Virus record (IMG/VR): IMGVR_UViG_3300027869_000006 | Span: 45,769 to 109,768 of that record | Strand: one strand, 5' to 3' | From: a virus | Length of the DNA stretch: 64,000 nt | Shown: positions 31,881-39,151 of the stretch, one piece after another | How the letters are laid out: each line of letters begins with the position of its first letter | How positions within the stretch are numbered: position 1 is the first letter of the stretch | Position numbers and translations under genes: made by a program | The notes under the pieces: generated by a model | The model's input: the letters and a program-made list of their open reading frames with translations, nothing else | Database searches by the model: none | Told to the model about the DNA's origin: nothing

Positions 31881-32215
31881 GGTGTCTCTCCCTCGCTTTC
31901 CTCTTCCGGTGTTGCGGGCAGGGGATGTTCGATGAAGTCACGTATGCGCAGCCAGGCACAGAAGACGGCTGGTTGAATGTGAAACCCACTCAACTCTGTG
32001 AGGAGATCGAAGAGAGGAGACAGATGAGGCAAGGCATGCCACTGCTCCTCGGCAATCTCAAGGAACGCGGTAAGGTGTCCATTGTGGACACCTAAGTCAT
32101 ACCAGATGAGAGCGAGAGAGAAATCATGGTCATCCTCCTCGCTCGTGATGAAGACCTTGTGCCGGATGTTCCCGACCGGCCAGGGGACGCTCGTGAAATA
32201 CAAGTGGTCACTCAT
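31871..32215 (-). CDS. Hypothetical protein
   Basis: 114 aa, ATG 32215 after AAAGGAGAG, overlapping the next gene by 10 bp. LYFTSVPWPVGNIRHKVFI, FSLALIWYDLGVHNGHL, a Trp/Phe-rich middle and an acidic end (PEEESEGE). Function unknown. Confidence 0.6.
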   Translation of the reverse strand: MSDHLYFTSVPWPVGNIRHKVFITSEEDDHDFSLALIWYDLGVHNGHLTAFLEIAEEQWHALPHLSPLFDLLTELSGFHIQPAVFCAWLRIRDFIEHPLPATPEEESEGETPCP

Positions 32216-32415
32216 AAAGTCTCTCCTTTACGTGCTTTGGCCATGCCGACCAACGTCTCGTGTTCGCGTGCCAGCCACACGAGTGCGTGCAGTGCCTCTT
32301 CTGGCGAGAGGAAGAGATAGCCATACTCAACACTCTCGATGAGAATGCCGTCGCCACCTGGGGCGTAACGCAGGGTGTAACGGTTCTTGGGTACTGTGCG
32401 TTTGGGTGTGGTCAT
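32212..32415 (-). CDS. Small beta/alpha protein
   Basis: 67 aa from ATG 32415, coupled (ATGA) to the 29-aa frame upstream. NRYTLRYAPGGDGILIESVE strand, then a helix (SPEEALHALVWLAREHETL). No family recognised. Confidence 0.55.
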   Translation of the reverse strand: MTTPKRTVPKNRYTLRYAPGGDGILIESVEYGYLFLSPEEALHALVWLAREHETLVGMAKARKGETL

Positions 32416-32501
32416 GGGAGTTGCCCATTCCAGGGTTCGTAGAGGAGCAGGTGACCGGGGAGGTACCACACGGCCCATGGCCCTACAATGATGTAATACA
32501 T
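32412..32501 (-). CDS. Possible 29-aa microprotein
   Basis: MYYIIVGPWAVWYLPGHLLL start, hydrophobic, stop overlapping the next ATG. It fills the gap between the winged-helix gene and the 67-aa gene exactly, which supports it, but no convincing ribosome site is visible. Confidence 0.4.
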   Translation of the reverse strand: MYYIIVGPWAVWYLPGHLLLYEPWNGQLP

Positions 32502-32506
32502 GAGAG

Positions 32507-32860
32507 TCACAGCGCAGACACCTCACTTTCTTTGGGGAGAGCGAGTGCATCGAGAAAGGCACGCAGTTGCACAAATGCCTCGTGCCGGATGGAATAGTAA
32601 TGCTCGGAGCCTGATGATGTCTTGTGACGTTCATAGGTGACTAATCCCGCACGATATAAGTGCGAGAGATGGTACGAGAAGGTTGATTGTGCCATGAGTT
32701 CCTCGCTCCCGGCTTTCCAATAGGTCTGGAGATAGCGTTCGATCAATTTGTATTGCGAGAGCATTCCGTCACTCTGGTGAATCAGGGTGAGGATGCGGAC
32801 GCGTTCGGGCGATCTGATCGCATCGAGCATGTGGGCAATGCGTGTCTCATCATCGGTCAT
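32507..32860 (-). CDS. ArsR-like winged-helix regulator
   Basis: 117 aa, start overlapping the sigma gene stop by one base (TGATG). Helix-turn-helix-wing pattern: MLDAIRSPERVRILTLIHQS, STFSYHLSHLYRAGLVTYER, SEHYYSIRHEAFVQL. ArsR-type dimers repress DNA in response to a ligand or partner. Being coupled to an ECF sigma factor, it may act as its regulator or on a shared promoter set. Confidence 0.75.
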   Translation of the reverse strand: MTDDETRIAHMLDAIRSPERVRILTLIHQSDGMLSQYKLIERYLQTYWKAGSEELMAQSTFSYHLSHLYRAGLVTYERHKTSSGSEHYYSIRHEAFVQLRAFLDALALPKESEVSAL

Positions 32861-33411
32861 CAGGCCGCCTCTCCTTCCGCAAAGTAGCGTTGTGCATCGT
32901 GCAGCCAGTAGTAGATTGTTTTGGGACTGACCCCAAAGGAAGGTGCAATCTCACGGGCGGTATACCCGGCGGCTCGTAACTCGATGACGTGTCGGTAGTG
33001 CCTCGGCATCTCTGCGAGAATGAGAGAGAGATCGTGCCGTGCCCCTGCTTCTTCTGGGGTACCGGAGAGAGCGACCTGTTCTTCAAGGACAGCGGTCCAG
33101 CCATCCTCTGTTAACTGGGGGCATAACTCATAGCCATAACTTGTCCCATGCCGTTTTGCATCGAGGGTGACGCGGATGGCGATGGTGAGGAGCCACTTGA
33201 AGAGTGTTCCCTGCTGCTTCACCGTCCCCCACCCTTTCCAGGCCCGCAGGTAGGTTTCCTGTGTCAGGTCACGCGCCTGCTCGCGGTCATGAGTCGTGCG
33301 GTAGAGGATCAGGTAGATTTGCCAGTAAAACCGCTCGACCAACTGGTCATAGGTGATATTCGTATAGCCACCAGGGACTACATCCTCAGTCCGTTCTTGT
33401 GTTGTCTGCAT
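32860..33411 (-). CDS. ECF-type RNA polymerase sigma factor
   Basis: 183 aa, the ECF length. Region 2 at about 25-85 (YDQLVERFYWQIYLILYRTT, DREQARDLTQETYLRAWKGW) and region 4 at about 130-178 (MPRHYRHVIELRAAGYTARE, IAPSFGVSPKTIYYWLHDA). It would redirect host RNA polymerase to phage or operon promoters. Followed at once by the winged-helix gene. Phages rarely carry ECF factors. The short-spaced TTGACA-N6-TATACT elements may be its targets, an inference. Confidence 0.85.
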   Translation of the reverse strand: MQTTQERTEDVVPGGYTNITYDQLVERFYWQIYLILYRTTHDREQARDLTQETYLRAWKGWGTVKQQGTLFKWLLTIAIRVTLDAKRHGTSYGYELCPQLTEDGWTAVLEEQVALSGTPEEAGARHDLSLILAEMPRHYRHVIELRAAGYTAREIAPSFGVSPKTIYYWLHDAQRYFAEGEAA

Positions 33412-33462
33412 AGTAGTTTCTCCTCATCCTTCCCCCGCCTGGTGTCTCTGCTGTCCTGATGC

Positions 33463-33491
33463 TTGACATACCATGATACATCTGGTACAGT
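33463..33491 (+). promoter_or_regulatory. Consensus promoter of a small plus-strand RNA
   Basis: TTGACA (33463-33468), 17-bp spacer, TACAGT (33486-33491). No plus-strand gene follows within 800 bp. A terminator lies 56 bp downstream. Confidence 0.6.
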
Positions 33492-33497
33492 GGAGAC

Positions 33498-33582
33498 AAA
33501 GAGGGGAGTTCCTTGAACAGCACTTCCTCTTTGGAAGCAGGTGTATGAGCGACCTTCTCTTCCCCGGAGGTCGCTCTTTGCT
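33498..33582 (+). ncRNA. Candidate small RNA, promoter to terminator
   Basis: About 82 nt with two stems: CAAAGAGG (33497-33504)/CCTCTTTG (33526-33533) and GAGCGACCT (33547-33555)/AGGTCGCTC (33568-33576) followed by TTTG. It lies antisense to the leader of the sigma gene. A 13-codon frame (MSDLLFPGGRSLL) with GGAAGCAGG in front overlaps the second stem and could be a leader peptide instead. Confidence 0.45.
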
Positions 33583-33826
33583 ATAACTCGCCTCGTTGCT
33601 TCTTCCCATAACAGGATGGGCAATGCGTGCGGAGTGCGATACAGGGACTCATATACTCATGTGTATGCCTCTTACAAATAACCTTCTCGCATGCTTCACA
33701 CTCGGTGTAATGCCGTCCGCCACAAATGTAGCAGGCTTCTTCCTCCGGGGCTTCTACCTGTTCGGGGAGTACCTCGACTTCGGGCAGAGCGATGACGGGT
33801 ACTCTAGTAAGGGTTGCTGTTGTCAA
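33581..33826 (-). CDS. Zinc-binding small protein
   Basis: 81 aa from TTG 33826 with AAAGGA 8 bp upstream. CYICGGRHYTECEACEKVIC and CIALRTHCPSC form a B-box or FYVE-like double zinc site. Acidic N-terminus. The terminator hairpin at 33547-33576 follows the stop. Confidence 0.65.
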   Translation of the reverse strand: MTTATLTRVPVIALPEVEVLPEQVEAPEEEACYICGGRHYTECEACEKVICKRHTHEYMSPCIALRTHCPSCYGKKQRGEL

Positions 33827-33845
33827 AATAGGTTTCCTTTCTCTT

Positions 33846-34223
33846 TTAGAGTAGTGGTGTCGTCAACAGTTTCACGACCGTCGCGACATTCACCGTGTCC
33901 AGTTGATCTTCCCGTAGAACAACGGTGACTCCCGCGCACCAGAACACGTGGTCCACCCACTCCCACGGTCGTCGATAGGGAAATGCGGGTGTCCCGACCG
34001 CGACCGCGCTGACCATATTCACATCCCAGGTATGGGCTTCATGCGGGAAGGAGCGACCCAGGATCGGCGTCATGTCAAAGATACCCCACGCCGTTGTTGG
34101 TTCGCTGTCAAGCGAACGGTTCTCACGCGCCGCCTCGCGCACCAATGCACATAATGCCTCCTCCTCAGTGGGTAAGGTCATTGGCCCAGACTCAACACCG
34201 ATCCCGCCAATCTTCTGCATCAT
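33846..34223 (-). CDS. Hypothetical protein
   Basis: 125 aa from ATG 34223 after GCGAGGAATGC. EEEALCALVREAARENRSL, WGIFDMTPILGRSF, then a strand-rich C-terminus (GVTVVLREDQLDTVNVATVV). First gene of the minus operon driven by the promoter at 34283-34311. Confidence 0.6.
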   Translation of the reverse strand: MMQKIGGIGVESGPMTLPTEEEALCALVREAARENRSLDSEPTTAWGIFDMTPILGRSFPHEAHTWDVNMVSAVAVGTPAFPYRRPWEWVDHVFWCAGVTVVLREDQLDTVNVATVVKLLTTPLL

Positions 34224-34282
34224 GCATTCCTCGCTTTCTCTCCCGCACTTCCCTCTTGCATAAAACAAAATACTATGGTATC

Positions 34283-34311
34283 ATTATACGGTAACAACGT
34301 GATAATGTCAA
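34283..34311 (-). promoter_or_regulatory. Strong minus-strand promoter
   Basis: TTGACA (34306-34311), 17-bp spacer, TATAAT (34283-34288). Perfect sigma-70 boxes. Head of the 34.2-33.6 kb operon and perhaps of the genes to 30.6 kb. Confidence 0.75.
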
Positions 34312-34396
34312 GATACTCCTGAATATTGACGAAAGGAAGGAAAGAAGGTACCATATGAACATGATAAGAACGCACCATATTTTTATTGGAGGTCTT

Positions 34397-34606
34397 ATGA
34401 GTTCCGAAGACAGTATGGGTGGACAGGAAACAGCAGACTACCTCGGTGTCAGTTATGCCCGTTTGTATACCTTGATGCGAGAGGGAAAGCTGACCCGTTT
34501 GGATGAACCCGATGCACTCCACCGTAAGGCACCATTGCGTTTTCAACGTTCCGAGGTGGAGAAGTTGAAACGCAACGCTGGAAAAAAAAGTCCTGATGCG
34601 GCATAG
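34397..34606 (+). CDS. MerR/excisionase-type HTH protein
   Basis: 69 aa from ATG 34397, with GGAGG 5 bp upstream. GGQETADYLGVSYARLYTLM, EGKLTRLD and LRFQRSEVEKLKR are the helix-turn-helix and recognition wing of small excisionase or MerR-like proteins. It may direct excision or act as a repressor of the divergent minus operon. An upstream ATG at 34355 would add 14 residues. Confidence 0.7.
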   Translation: MSSEDSMGGQETADYLGVSYARLYTLMREGKLTRLDEPDALHRKAPLRFQRSEVEKLKRNAGKKSPDAA

Positions 34607-34621
34607 TGAGAGCACATTTCT

Positions 34622-35218
34622 ATGTACTTCATCTATGCACTTGCTGATCCTCGCACTGGCATCATCTGGTATATCGGTATTACGACGGACATGCATCGAC
34701 GCTTTATGCAGCATGTGGGGTGTCAAGGGAATAATCTTGAGAAGAATACATGGATACGAGCATTGAGAAGTGAAACCTTGCTGCCTGCATTGAAGATTCT
34801 TGAGAGTGTCCCGACCAATCAACAAGCCAGGGAACGAGAAGACTATTGGATACAATGGTACCTGGGGGAAGGGATGCCTTTGACAAATATTCTGCAAGAA
34901 AAAGGCGAGCAGCAATCTTCCATGAAATCTTCCCCAAAGACTCCTAAAAAGCCAATCATGAAGTCGGTAGAAGAAGAGGATAGAAAGAAACCGGAACTCA
35001 AAGAGACGCAGCGACGGCTTCACTACTGGCGCACGAGGCGATTTTTTTCGATGGATGACCTGGCAGAACGTTCGGGAGTAGACAAGGGTACTATCTACAA
35101 GATTGAAACGAAGGGTGGTAGACCCAGATATGAGACGGCTGAGAAACTGGCGAAGGCATTGGGTATCACACTTGACGAATTGTACGGCGACGAGGGTCAG
35201 GAAACGAACAGCGCCTAA
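34622..35218 (+). CDS. GIY-YIG endonuclease fused to XRE DNA-binding domain
   Basis: 198 aa. Residues 1-85 are a GIY-YIG domain (YFIYALADPRTGIIWYIGIT, MHRRFMQHV, EDYWIQWYL with catalytic Tyr/Arg/Glu candidates). A basic linker at 95-125 (KSSPKTPKKPIMKS) leads to residues 130-195, an XRE-type HTH (RRLHYWRTRRFFSMDDLAER, SGVDKGTIYKIE, ETAEKLAKALGITLDELYG). The HTH is similar to the free XRE protein at 30339. The fusion suggests a site-specific nuclease whose target is set by the HTH, as in some homing or anti-phage nucleases. Confidence 0.8.
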   Translation: MYFIYALADPRTGIIWYIGITTDMHRRFMQHVGCQGNNLEKNTWIRALRSETLLPALKILESVPTNQQAREREDYWIQWYLGEGMPLTNILQEKGEQQSSMKSSPKTPKKPIMKSVEEEDRKKPELKETQRRLHYWRTRRFFSMDDLAERSGVDKGTIYKIETKGGRPRYETAEKLAKALGITLDELYGDEGQETNSA

Positions 35219-35304
35219 ATTGTGAGAGAGATTCCTGTTGGGGCGCATCGAATGATGCCCCATGCTCTGTGCTTGTGTTCGCTGTCGTCTCTCTCTCAGT
35301 TGCT

Positions 35305-35577
35305 TCATGCGCTTTCCTCTGCTCGTTTTCTTCGTGTGGCACTGCCCTTTTTTCCGGCTGCCGAGGCTTCTTCTTTCGTCCAGCAATGCGCGGTACCAGC
35401 AGCATGTGAGGCTGCGCCGCCCATTGCCGCGATCCTCTTGCGCTGTTCGACGGAGAGTGCAGCAAAGCCCTTGTGCAGTTTTCCTTGTGCTGCCGATGGG
35501 GGGGAAAGCATCGGCACCGGAGGAATGTCCTGGGATGGGTCGTGTGGGCGTGCTTTCGTAAAAAATGGTAACTTCAC
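35305..35577 (-). CDS. KGG-motif (stress-induced-like) protein
   Basis: 90 aa from GTG 35577. The C-terminal half shows the repeated KGG/GsiB-type pattern (LHKGFAALSVEQRKRIAAMG, then TAHCWTKEEASAAGKKGS). Such hydrophilic proteins are linked to desiccation or osmotic stress in bacteria, and their presence on a phage is unusual. Proline-rich N-terminus (DPSQDIPPVPMLSPP). Confidence 0.65.
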   Translation of the reverse strand: MKLPFFTKARPHDPSQDIPPVPMLSPPSAAQGKLHKGFAALSVEQRKRIAAMGGAASHAAGTAHCWTKEEASAAGKKGSATRRKRAEESA

Positions 35578-35616
35578 GTGTTTCTCTGCTCCCTTGCCAC
35601 ATGGCTTGAATTGTCT

Positions 35617-36057
35617 CTAGGTGTCCTGTTGTAATTCGGTAAGTATCCCTTTGAGGAGTTCCAGTGCGAGTTTTCCTGCCTCTTCTTTGCTGAAGGTGAA
35701 GCGTGCGACGGCAGTAAACAGATCAAGGCTGGCATCCTCGACCAACGGGACACACGTCGGGAGTTCCGTGAGATCGATCAGTTTCCCAATCTCGCTCGCT
35801 GCCTCTTCAGCGATGAGGATATCCAGGCGTTTGCCTTGCTTCTTCAGCAGTGTGAGGTGATCGGGATGTAGAGCGATTTCCTGTGCCCAGAAGCCCCAAC
35901 CCTTCAGAAAGAGACCAGAGAGACGTTGTACCTGCCGATACATACTGGTTTCGTCTTCTTTGTTGCGAAGGGTGAGGAGCAGCTCGTCTCCCGGCTCAAT
36001 CGTGTATTTGTGTAAACACATCGCGACGAGTTGTGTATACGTGAGTTTTTGTCTCAT
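35617..36057 (-). CDS. Hypothetical protein
   Basis: 146 aa, ATG 36057 after GAGGTAA. RQKLTYTQLVAMCLHKYTIE, LLLTLRNKEDETS, a hydrophobic-charged helical middle and C-terminal EEAGKLALELLKGIL. No family recognised. Confidence 0.6.
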   Translation of the reverse strand: MRQKLTYTQLVAMCLHKYTIEPGDELLLTLRNKEDETSMYRQVQRLSGLFLKGWGFWAQEIALHPDHLTLLKKQGKRLDILIAEEAASEIGKLIDLTELPTCVPLVEDASLDLFTAVARFTFSKEEAGKLALELLKGILTELQQDT

Positions 36058-36062
36058 TTACC

Positions 36063-36584
36063 TCAGATGGTTCCTTTCTTGTTGTTGTGTTGTTGAGAGG
36101 CAGTTCGTGCCTCCATCGGCGTCGCGTAGACCGTGAACTTGACCTCGTGCTCCGCGAGCAAGTTGAGGAGTGCCCATCGTTCTTCTTTGTGCCAGGTCGG
36201 ACCCTGTTCCTGGATGTCCCACAGTGCCCGGAAGAGTGCAAGCTTTTCCTGGCCCGTTCCCCTGGAAGAGAAGAGTGCCTCCTCGACCAATGGTTGAGTA
36301 AAGCGAAGCCAGTCTCGTGGCAGTGGGGAATCATACATCTGGATATCCCACAGTGCCCGGAAGATGTCTACCCTGCCGTTCATGGTCAACTTGGAGAAGA
36401 ACAGTGCCTTTTCCAAGAGTGGTTTCATCCAATTGAGCCAATCCGTACGCGTGCAATCACGCACGCGCCGAGGTGTCCCGTCTTCCCCCAAAAAATACCA
36501 GCGTAATTGTTCCTGTGGAAATGCAACGGTAATCCCTGATTCCTTGAAGTATCCACTCCTCGGTTGCTCAATTTTCGTAATCAT
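36063..36584 (-). CDS. Hypothetical protein, intact copy of a duplicated gene
   Basis: 173 aa, ATG 36584 after GGGGAAGGATACG. It begins IEQPRSGYFKESGITVAFPQ, and the fragment at 37854-37949 begins IEQPRTGYFKDGGSTVAFPQ, so the two are paralogues. Later residues are helical with internal repeats (FSKLTMNGRVDIFRALWDIQ, GTGQEKLALFRALWDIQ). Unknown function. Confidence 0.6.
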   Translation of the reverse strand: MITKIEQPRSGYFKESGITVAFPQEQLRWYFLGEDGTPRRVRDCTRTDWLNWMKPLLEKALFFSKLTMNGRVDIFRALWDIQMYDSPLPRDWLRFTQPLVEEALFSSRGTGQEKLALFRALWDIQEQGPTWHKEERWALLNLLAEHEVKFTVYATPMEARTASQQHNNKKGTI

Positions 36585-36644
36585 CGTATCCTTCCCCCTT
36601 GTGATACACTAGCAGTCCCTTTGGCTTGTCAGGCCGCTTTACTC

Positions 36645-36673
36645 TTGACATGAACTCCACTATATGGTACAAT
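36645..36673 (+). promoter_or_regulatory. Consensus promoter of the intact tnpB
   Basis: TTGACA (36645-36650), 17-bp spacer, TACAAT (36668-36673), 6 bp to ATG at 36680. Same layout and same -10 as the broken tnpB; leaderless mRNA expected. Confidence 0.8.
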
Positions 36674-36679
36674 AGTTCT

Positions 36680-37831
36680 ATGAGAACGTATGAATACCGT
36701 CTCTATCCGAATAAAAAGCAGTACCACTTGCTCATGCAGTGTTTGATGGAGTCTCGCATGCTCTATAACGAGATGTTGAAGACAATCAAGGCACAGTATG
36801 AACAGGATGGTACATTTCCAAGTAAATATGATTTGGATAAACTGTTTCAAGGATGCAGTGGGGAGCATGTCCCTGCTAGTACGGTACAAATGCTTTCTGA
36901 CCGACTCTCCAAGTCCCTTAAACGCTTTCTTAAAGCCCGTGAGTTGGGTATTCCTGATGTAGGCTTTCCGCGATTCAAGAAGCCGAATCGGTGGCATTCC
37001 ATTCAATTGCGACAATACGGTGATAAACAAAGACATCGTAATGTTTGGCTGGATGAAGAGAAGAAACGCTTGTGGGTTCCTAAGAAATTGGGAACCTCTC
37101 TGAAAATTAAGTTGCACCGTAAGATCGAGGGGACCCCCAAAACTGTCCATCTCGTACTTCGTGCAGATGGGCACTGGTATGCCCTGATCGTCTGTGAAAC
37201 AGAGCCACAAACAGACCGTCTTCCAAGCACGTGCGAGCATCCTGCTATTGGTATCGACGTGGGCTTGAAGTCTTTCTTGACTGATAGTGAAGGTCATACC
37301 ATAGCAAATCCGCGCTATTATCGCAAAAGTCAATGCACGCTTCGACGCAAACAACGCACGATGTGCCGACGTAAGAAGGGTTCTCACCGCCGCCGCAAAG
37401 CTGCAAAGAGTACGGCACAAACCCATCTGAAGATTAAACGACAACGCCGTGACCATCATTTCAAGGTTGCCAAACAGTATGCAGAGTCCTACGGGCATAT
37501 TGCCGTGGAAGACCTTCAGATTTTCACTATGGTGCAAAACCATACTCTTGCCAAGAGCATTATGGATGCTGGCTGGGGACAATTCCTTCGTATTCTTGAG
37601 GCCAAGGCTGTAAGTGCCGGACATCAAGTCATTCGAGTGAACCCCCGCTATACCACACAGGCATGCAGTAATTGTGGGGAACTTGTTCACAAGTCCCTCA
37701 GTGTTCGTACGCATATCTGTACCTCCTGTGGCTATATTGCTGACCGTGATGTCAATGCTGCACAAAACATTTTACAACGGGCCGGGCACGGCCTTCAGGG
37801 ACGGTCTCCGTTGGGAGTCCGGTTGAACTGA
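36680..37831 (+). CDS. tnpB: TnpB, RNA-guided DNA nuclease of an IS605 element
   Basis: 383 aa from ATG 36680, which directly follows the promoter. Full-length for the family: N-terminal OrfB domain (RTYEYRLYPNKKQYHLLMQC), RuvC residues D (IGIDVGLKSFLT), E (IAVEDLQIF) and D (DRDVNAAQNI), and a four-cysteine zinc finger (CSNC...CTSC). TnpB uses an RNA from the element's right end to cut target DNA beside a short motif and so keeps the element in place. All key residues are present, so it should be active, unlike the copy at 10.4-11.4 kb. Confidence 0.9.
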   Translation: MRTYEYRLYPNKKQYHLLMQCLMESRMLYNEMLKTIKAQYEQDGTFPSKYDLDKLFQGCSGEHVPASTVQMLSDRLSKSLKRFLKARELGIPDVGFPRFKKPNRWHSIQLRQYGDKQRHRNVWLDEEKKRLWVPKKLGTSLKIKLHRKIEGTPKTVHLVLRADGHWYALIVCETEPQTDRLPSTCEHPAIGIDVGLKSFLTDSEGHTIANPRYYRKSQCTLRRKQRTMCRRKKGSHRRRKAAKSTAQTHLKIKRQRRDHHFKVAKQYAESYGHIAVEDLQIFTMVQNHTLAKSIMDAGWGQFLRILEAKAVSAGHQVIRVNPRYTTQACSNCGELVHKSLSVRTHICTSCGYIADRDVNAAQNILQRAGHGLQGRSPLGVRLN

Positions 37832-37853
37832 GAAGCCCGTAAGGGAGTTGCCA

Positions 37854-37949
37854 CCAGCGTAACCGCTCCTGTGGGAAGGCGACCGTGCTCCCGCCGTCCT
37901 TGAAATAGCCTGTTCGTGGTTGTTCGATGTCTCGTGATTCTGCTGCCAT
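37854..37949 (-). pseudogene. 5' stub of a paralogue cut by the IS605 element
   Basis: 32 codons from ATG 37949 (AAAGGGGGAAGAG upstream), reading IEQPRTGYFKDGGSTVAFPQ and ending ERLRW. The matching sequence of the intact paralogue at 36480-36584 follows it to the same point. The rest of the gene is not in the window, so the insertion was accompanied by loss of the 3' part. Confidence 0.7.
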
Positions 37950-37986
37950 TGCTCTTCCCCCTTTTGGCAATGCTGACTGACAGAAG

Positions 37987-38493
37987 TTAGTGGTCCATGT
38001 GCTCCTCTACGGGTCCTCCGATTTCTGTAGCAAACACCACCCGCCGCTTTTCCGTTTGTTCCGGGTCAATCTCCTCCTCATAGACCTCCCAGGCGTCTAA
38101 TTCCACGACCTCGACCTCCCCAGTATCACAGAGAAGAGAGAGAGATGCTGGTGTTGGGATAGGTACCACCACGGTCTCGGTCTCTGCCAGGTCGCCGCGC
38201 TGCTGGTGTTCCTGCCAATCGGTGATAGGATTGTCGGTCGTTGGCCCACCGGGGCGAAACCAGAGACGCTCGGCCATGCGCAGCGGGTCACTCGGCGCAA
38301 GCTCCTGTCTGCGTGGATAGAGGAACATCTCCCGGTGGATCGCTCGGTAGTAGTCGCCCGGGTTCTTGACGTAGTCCGGGAGTCCAAGTGTCTCTTGTAT
38401 GGCACGCCAATGTGCGCGGCCTGATGCACTCTTCCAGTAGAGCGCACGGGTCTCTTCCGGCAACATGGCCGGATCAAGTGCATATCGTTGCAT
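37987..38493 (-). CDS. Hypothetical protein upstream-coupled to RusA
   Basis: 168 aa, ATG 38493. MLPEETRALYWKSASGRAHW, then PTTDNPITDWQEHQQRGD and an acidic end (EEEIDPEQTEKR). Its start overlaps the RusA stop. Possibly a resolvase partner, but no family recognised. Confidence 0.6.
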   Translation of the reverse strand: MQRYALDPAMLPEETRALYWKSASGRAHWRAIQETLGLPDYVKNPGDYYRAIHREMFLYPRRQELAPSDPLRMAERLWFRPGGPTTDNPITDWQEHQQRGDLAETETVVVPIPTPASLSLLCDTGEVEVVELDAWEVYEEEIDPEQTEKRRVVFATEIGGPVEEHMDH

Positions 38494-38996
38494 TACCTGT
38501 TGCCCGCAAGCGCGGGTTTCCCCTTTCTTCGTGAGTGTGGGCGAGCTACATCTGGGGGGAGAGGACGTAGCTCTAGGATGTAGAGAGTGATTTCAATGCG
38601 CGGATTGGCCTTGTCGATACGACGGTCAACATGCGCAGTTTCAAATTTATTATCATTGAATCCAAGAACCGTTGCGATCAAGTCAAGGGTCGCCTTCAGC
38701 CGATTGAGCACATCGCTTCTTCTTGAAGGCACATACACCCAGGCATCACATCCAAGCACGGAGGCCCGCGCCCAATCAGGATGGTATATCCCTTGACTGA
38801 GGAGAATGTAGCCAGCATCGTGTTGCCAATCGCGGAGCTTTCGGCTGCTAATGAAGCGGGTCCCCAGTGAGCCATCCTTTTTCCTGAAGGAGATAGGAGT
38901 GTACATCTCATTCTCGGAAGGCGGCAATGGGAGCTCGAAGGTTGCCTCCTTCAAACGAAATCGTGTGAGAGGTGCGTTTGGAAGAATGAGCTTCAT
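38493..38996 (-). CDS. rusA: RusA-family Holliday junction resolvase
   Basis: 167 aa from ATG 38996. RusA features: LPLPPSENEMYTPISFRKKD, DVLNRLKATLDLIATVLGF and NDNKFETAHVDRRIDKANP with the conserved aspartates and lysine. The enzyme cuts four-way DNA junctions during phage replication and recombination. Start context is weak (GGGAG is 18 bp away). It may be read by coupling to the 48-aa membrane gene that ends 9 bp upstream. Confidence 0.85.
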   Translation of the reverse strand: MKLILPNAPLTRFRLKEATFELPLPPSENEMYTPISFRKKDGSLGTRFISSRKLRDWQHDAGYILLSQGIYHPDWARASVLGCDAWVYVPSRRSDVLNRLKATLDLIATVLGFNDNKFETAHVDRRIDKANPRIEITLYILELRPLPPDVARPHSRRKGKPALAGNR

Positions 38997-39004
38997 TGGT
39001 TGAA

Positions 39005-39151
39005 CTATGATGCGTACTCCCTTCTTTCCCTCGCCCGTCTCCGTTGTCGTGCCCGTACTCGCATGATGATCCAGGTGATCCACAGGAGGATCAGGATGAT
39101 CCAACTTGACGCATACACGTACAGATAGCCAACATCGTCGTGCCATTTCAT
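39005..39151 (-). CDS. Small single-pass membrane protein
   Basis: 48 aa, ATG 39151 after GGAGACGG. KWHDDVGYLYVYA, then one helix (SSWIILILLWITWIIM) and a strongly basic tail (RVRARQRRRARERREY). Positive-inside rule puts the tail in the cytoplasm. Its stop is 8 bp before the RusA start. Confidence 0.6.
   Translation of the reverse strand: MKWHDDVGYLYVYASSWIILILLWITWIIMRVRARQRRRARERREYAS

Larger units (their letters stand above)
36600..37853 (+). mobile_element. IS605-family element with an intact tnpB, inserted in a paralogous gene
   Basis: The element sits between the intact 173-aa gene and the 5' stub of its paralogue, which ends abruptly near 37853. The left boundary is only approximate (36600-36640). 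No tnpA is present. The G-rich segment after the tnpB stop (GAAGCCCGTAAGGGAGTTGC) could hold the right end and guide RNA. Confidence 0.65.
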
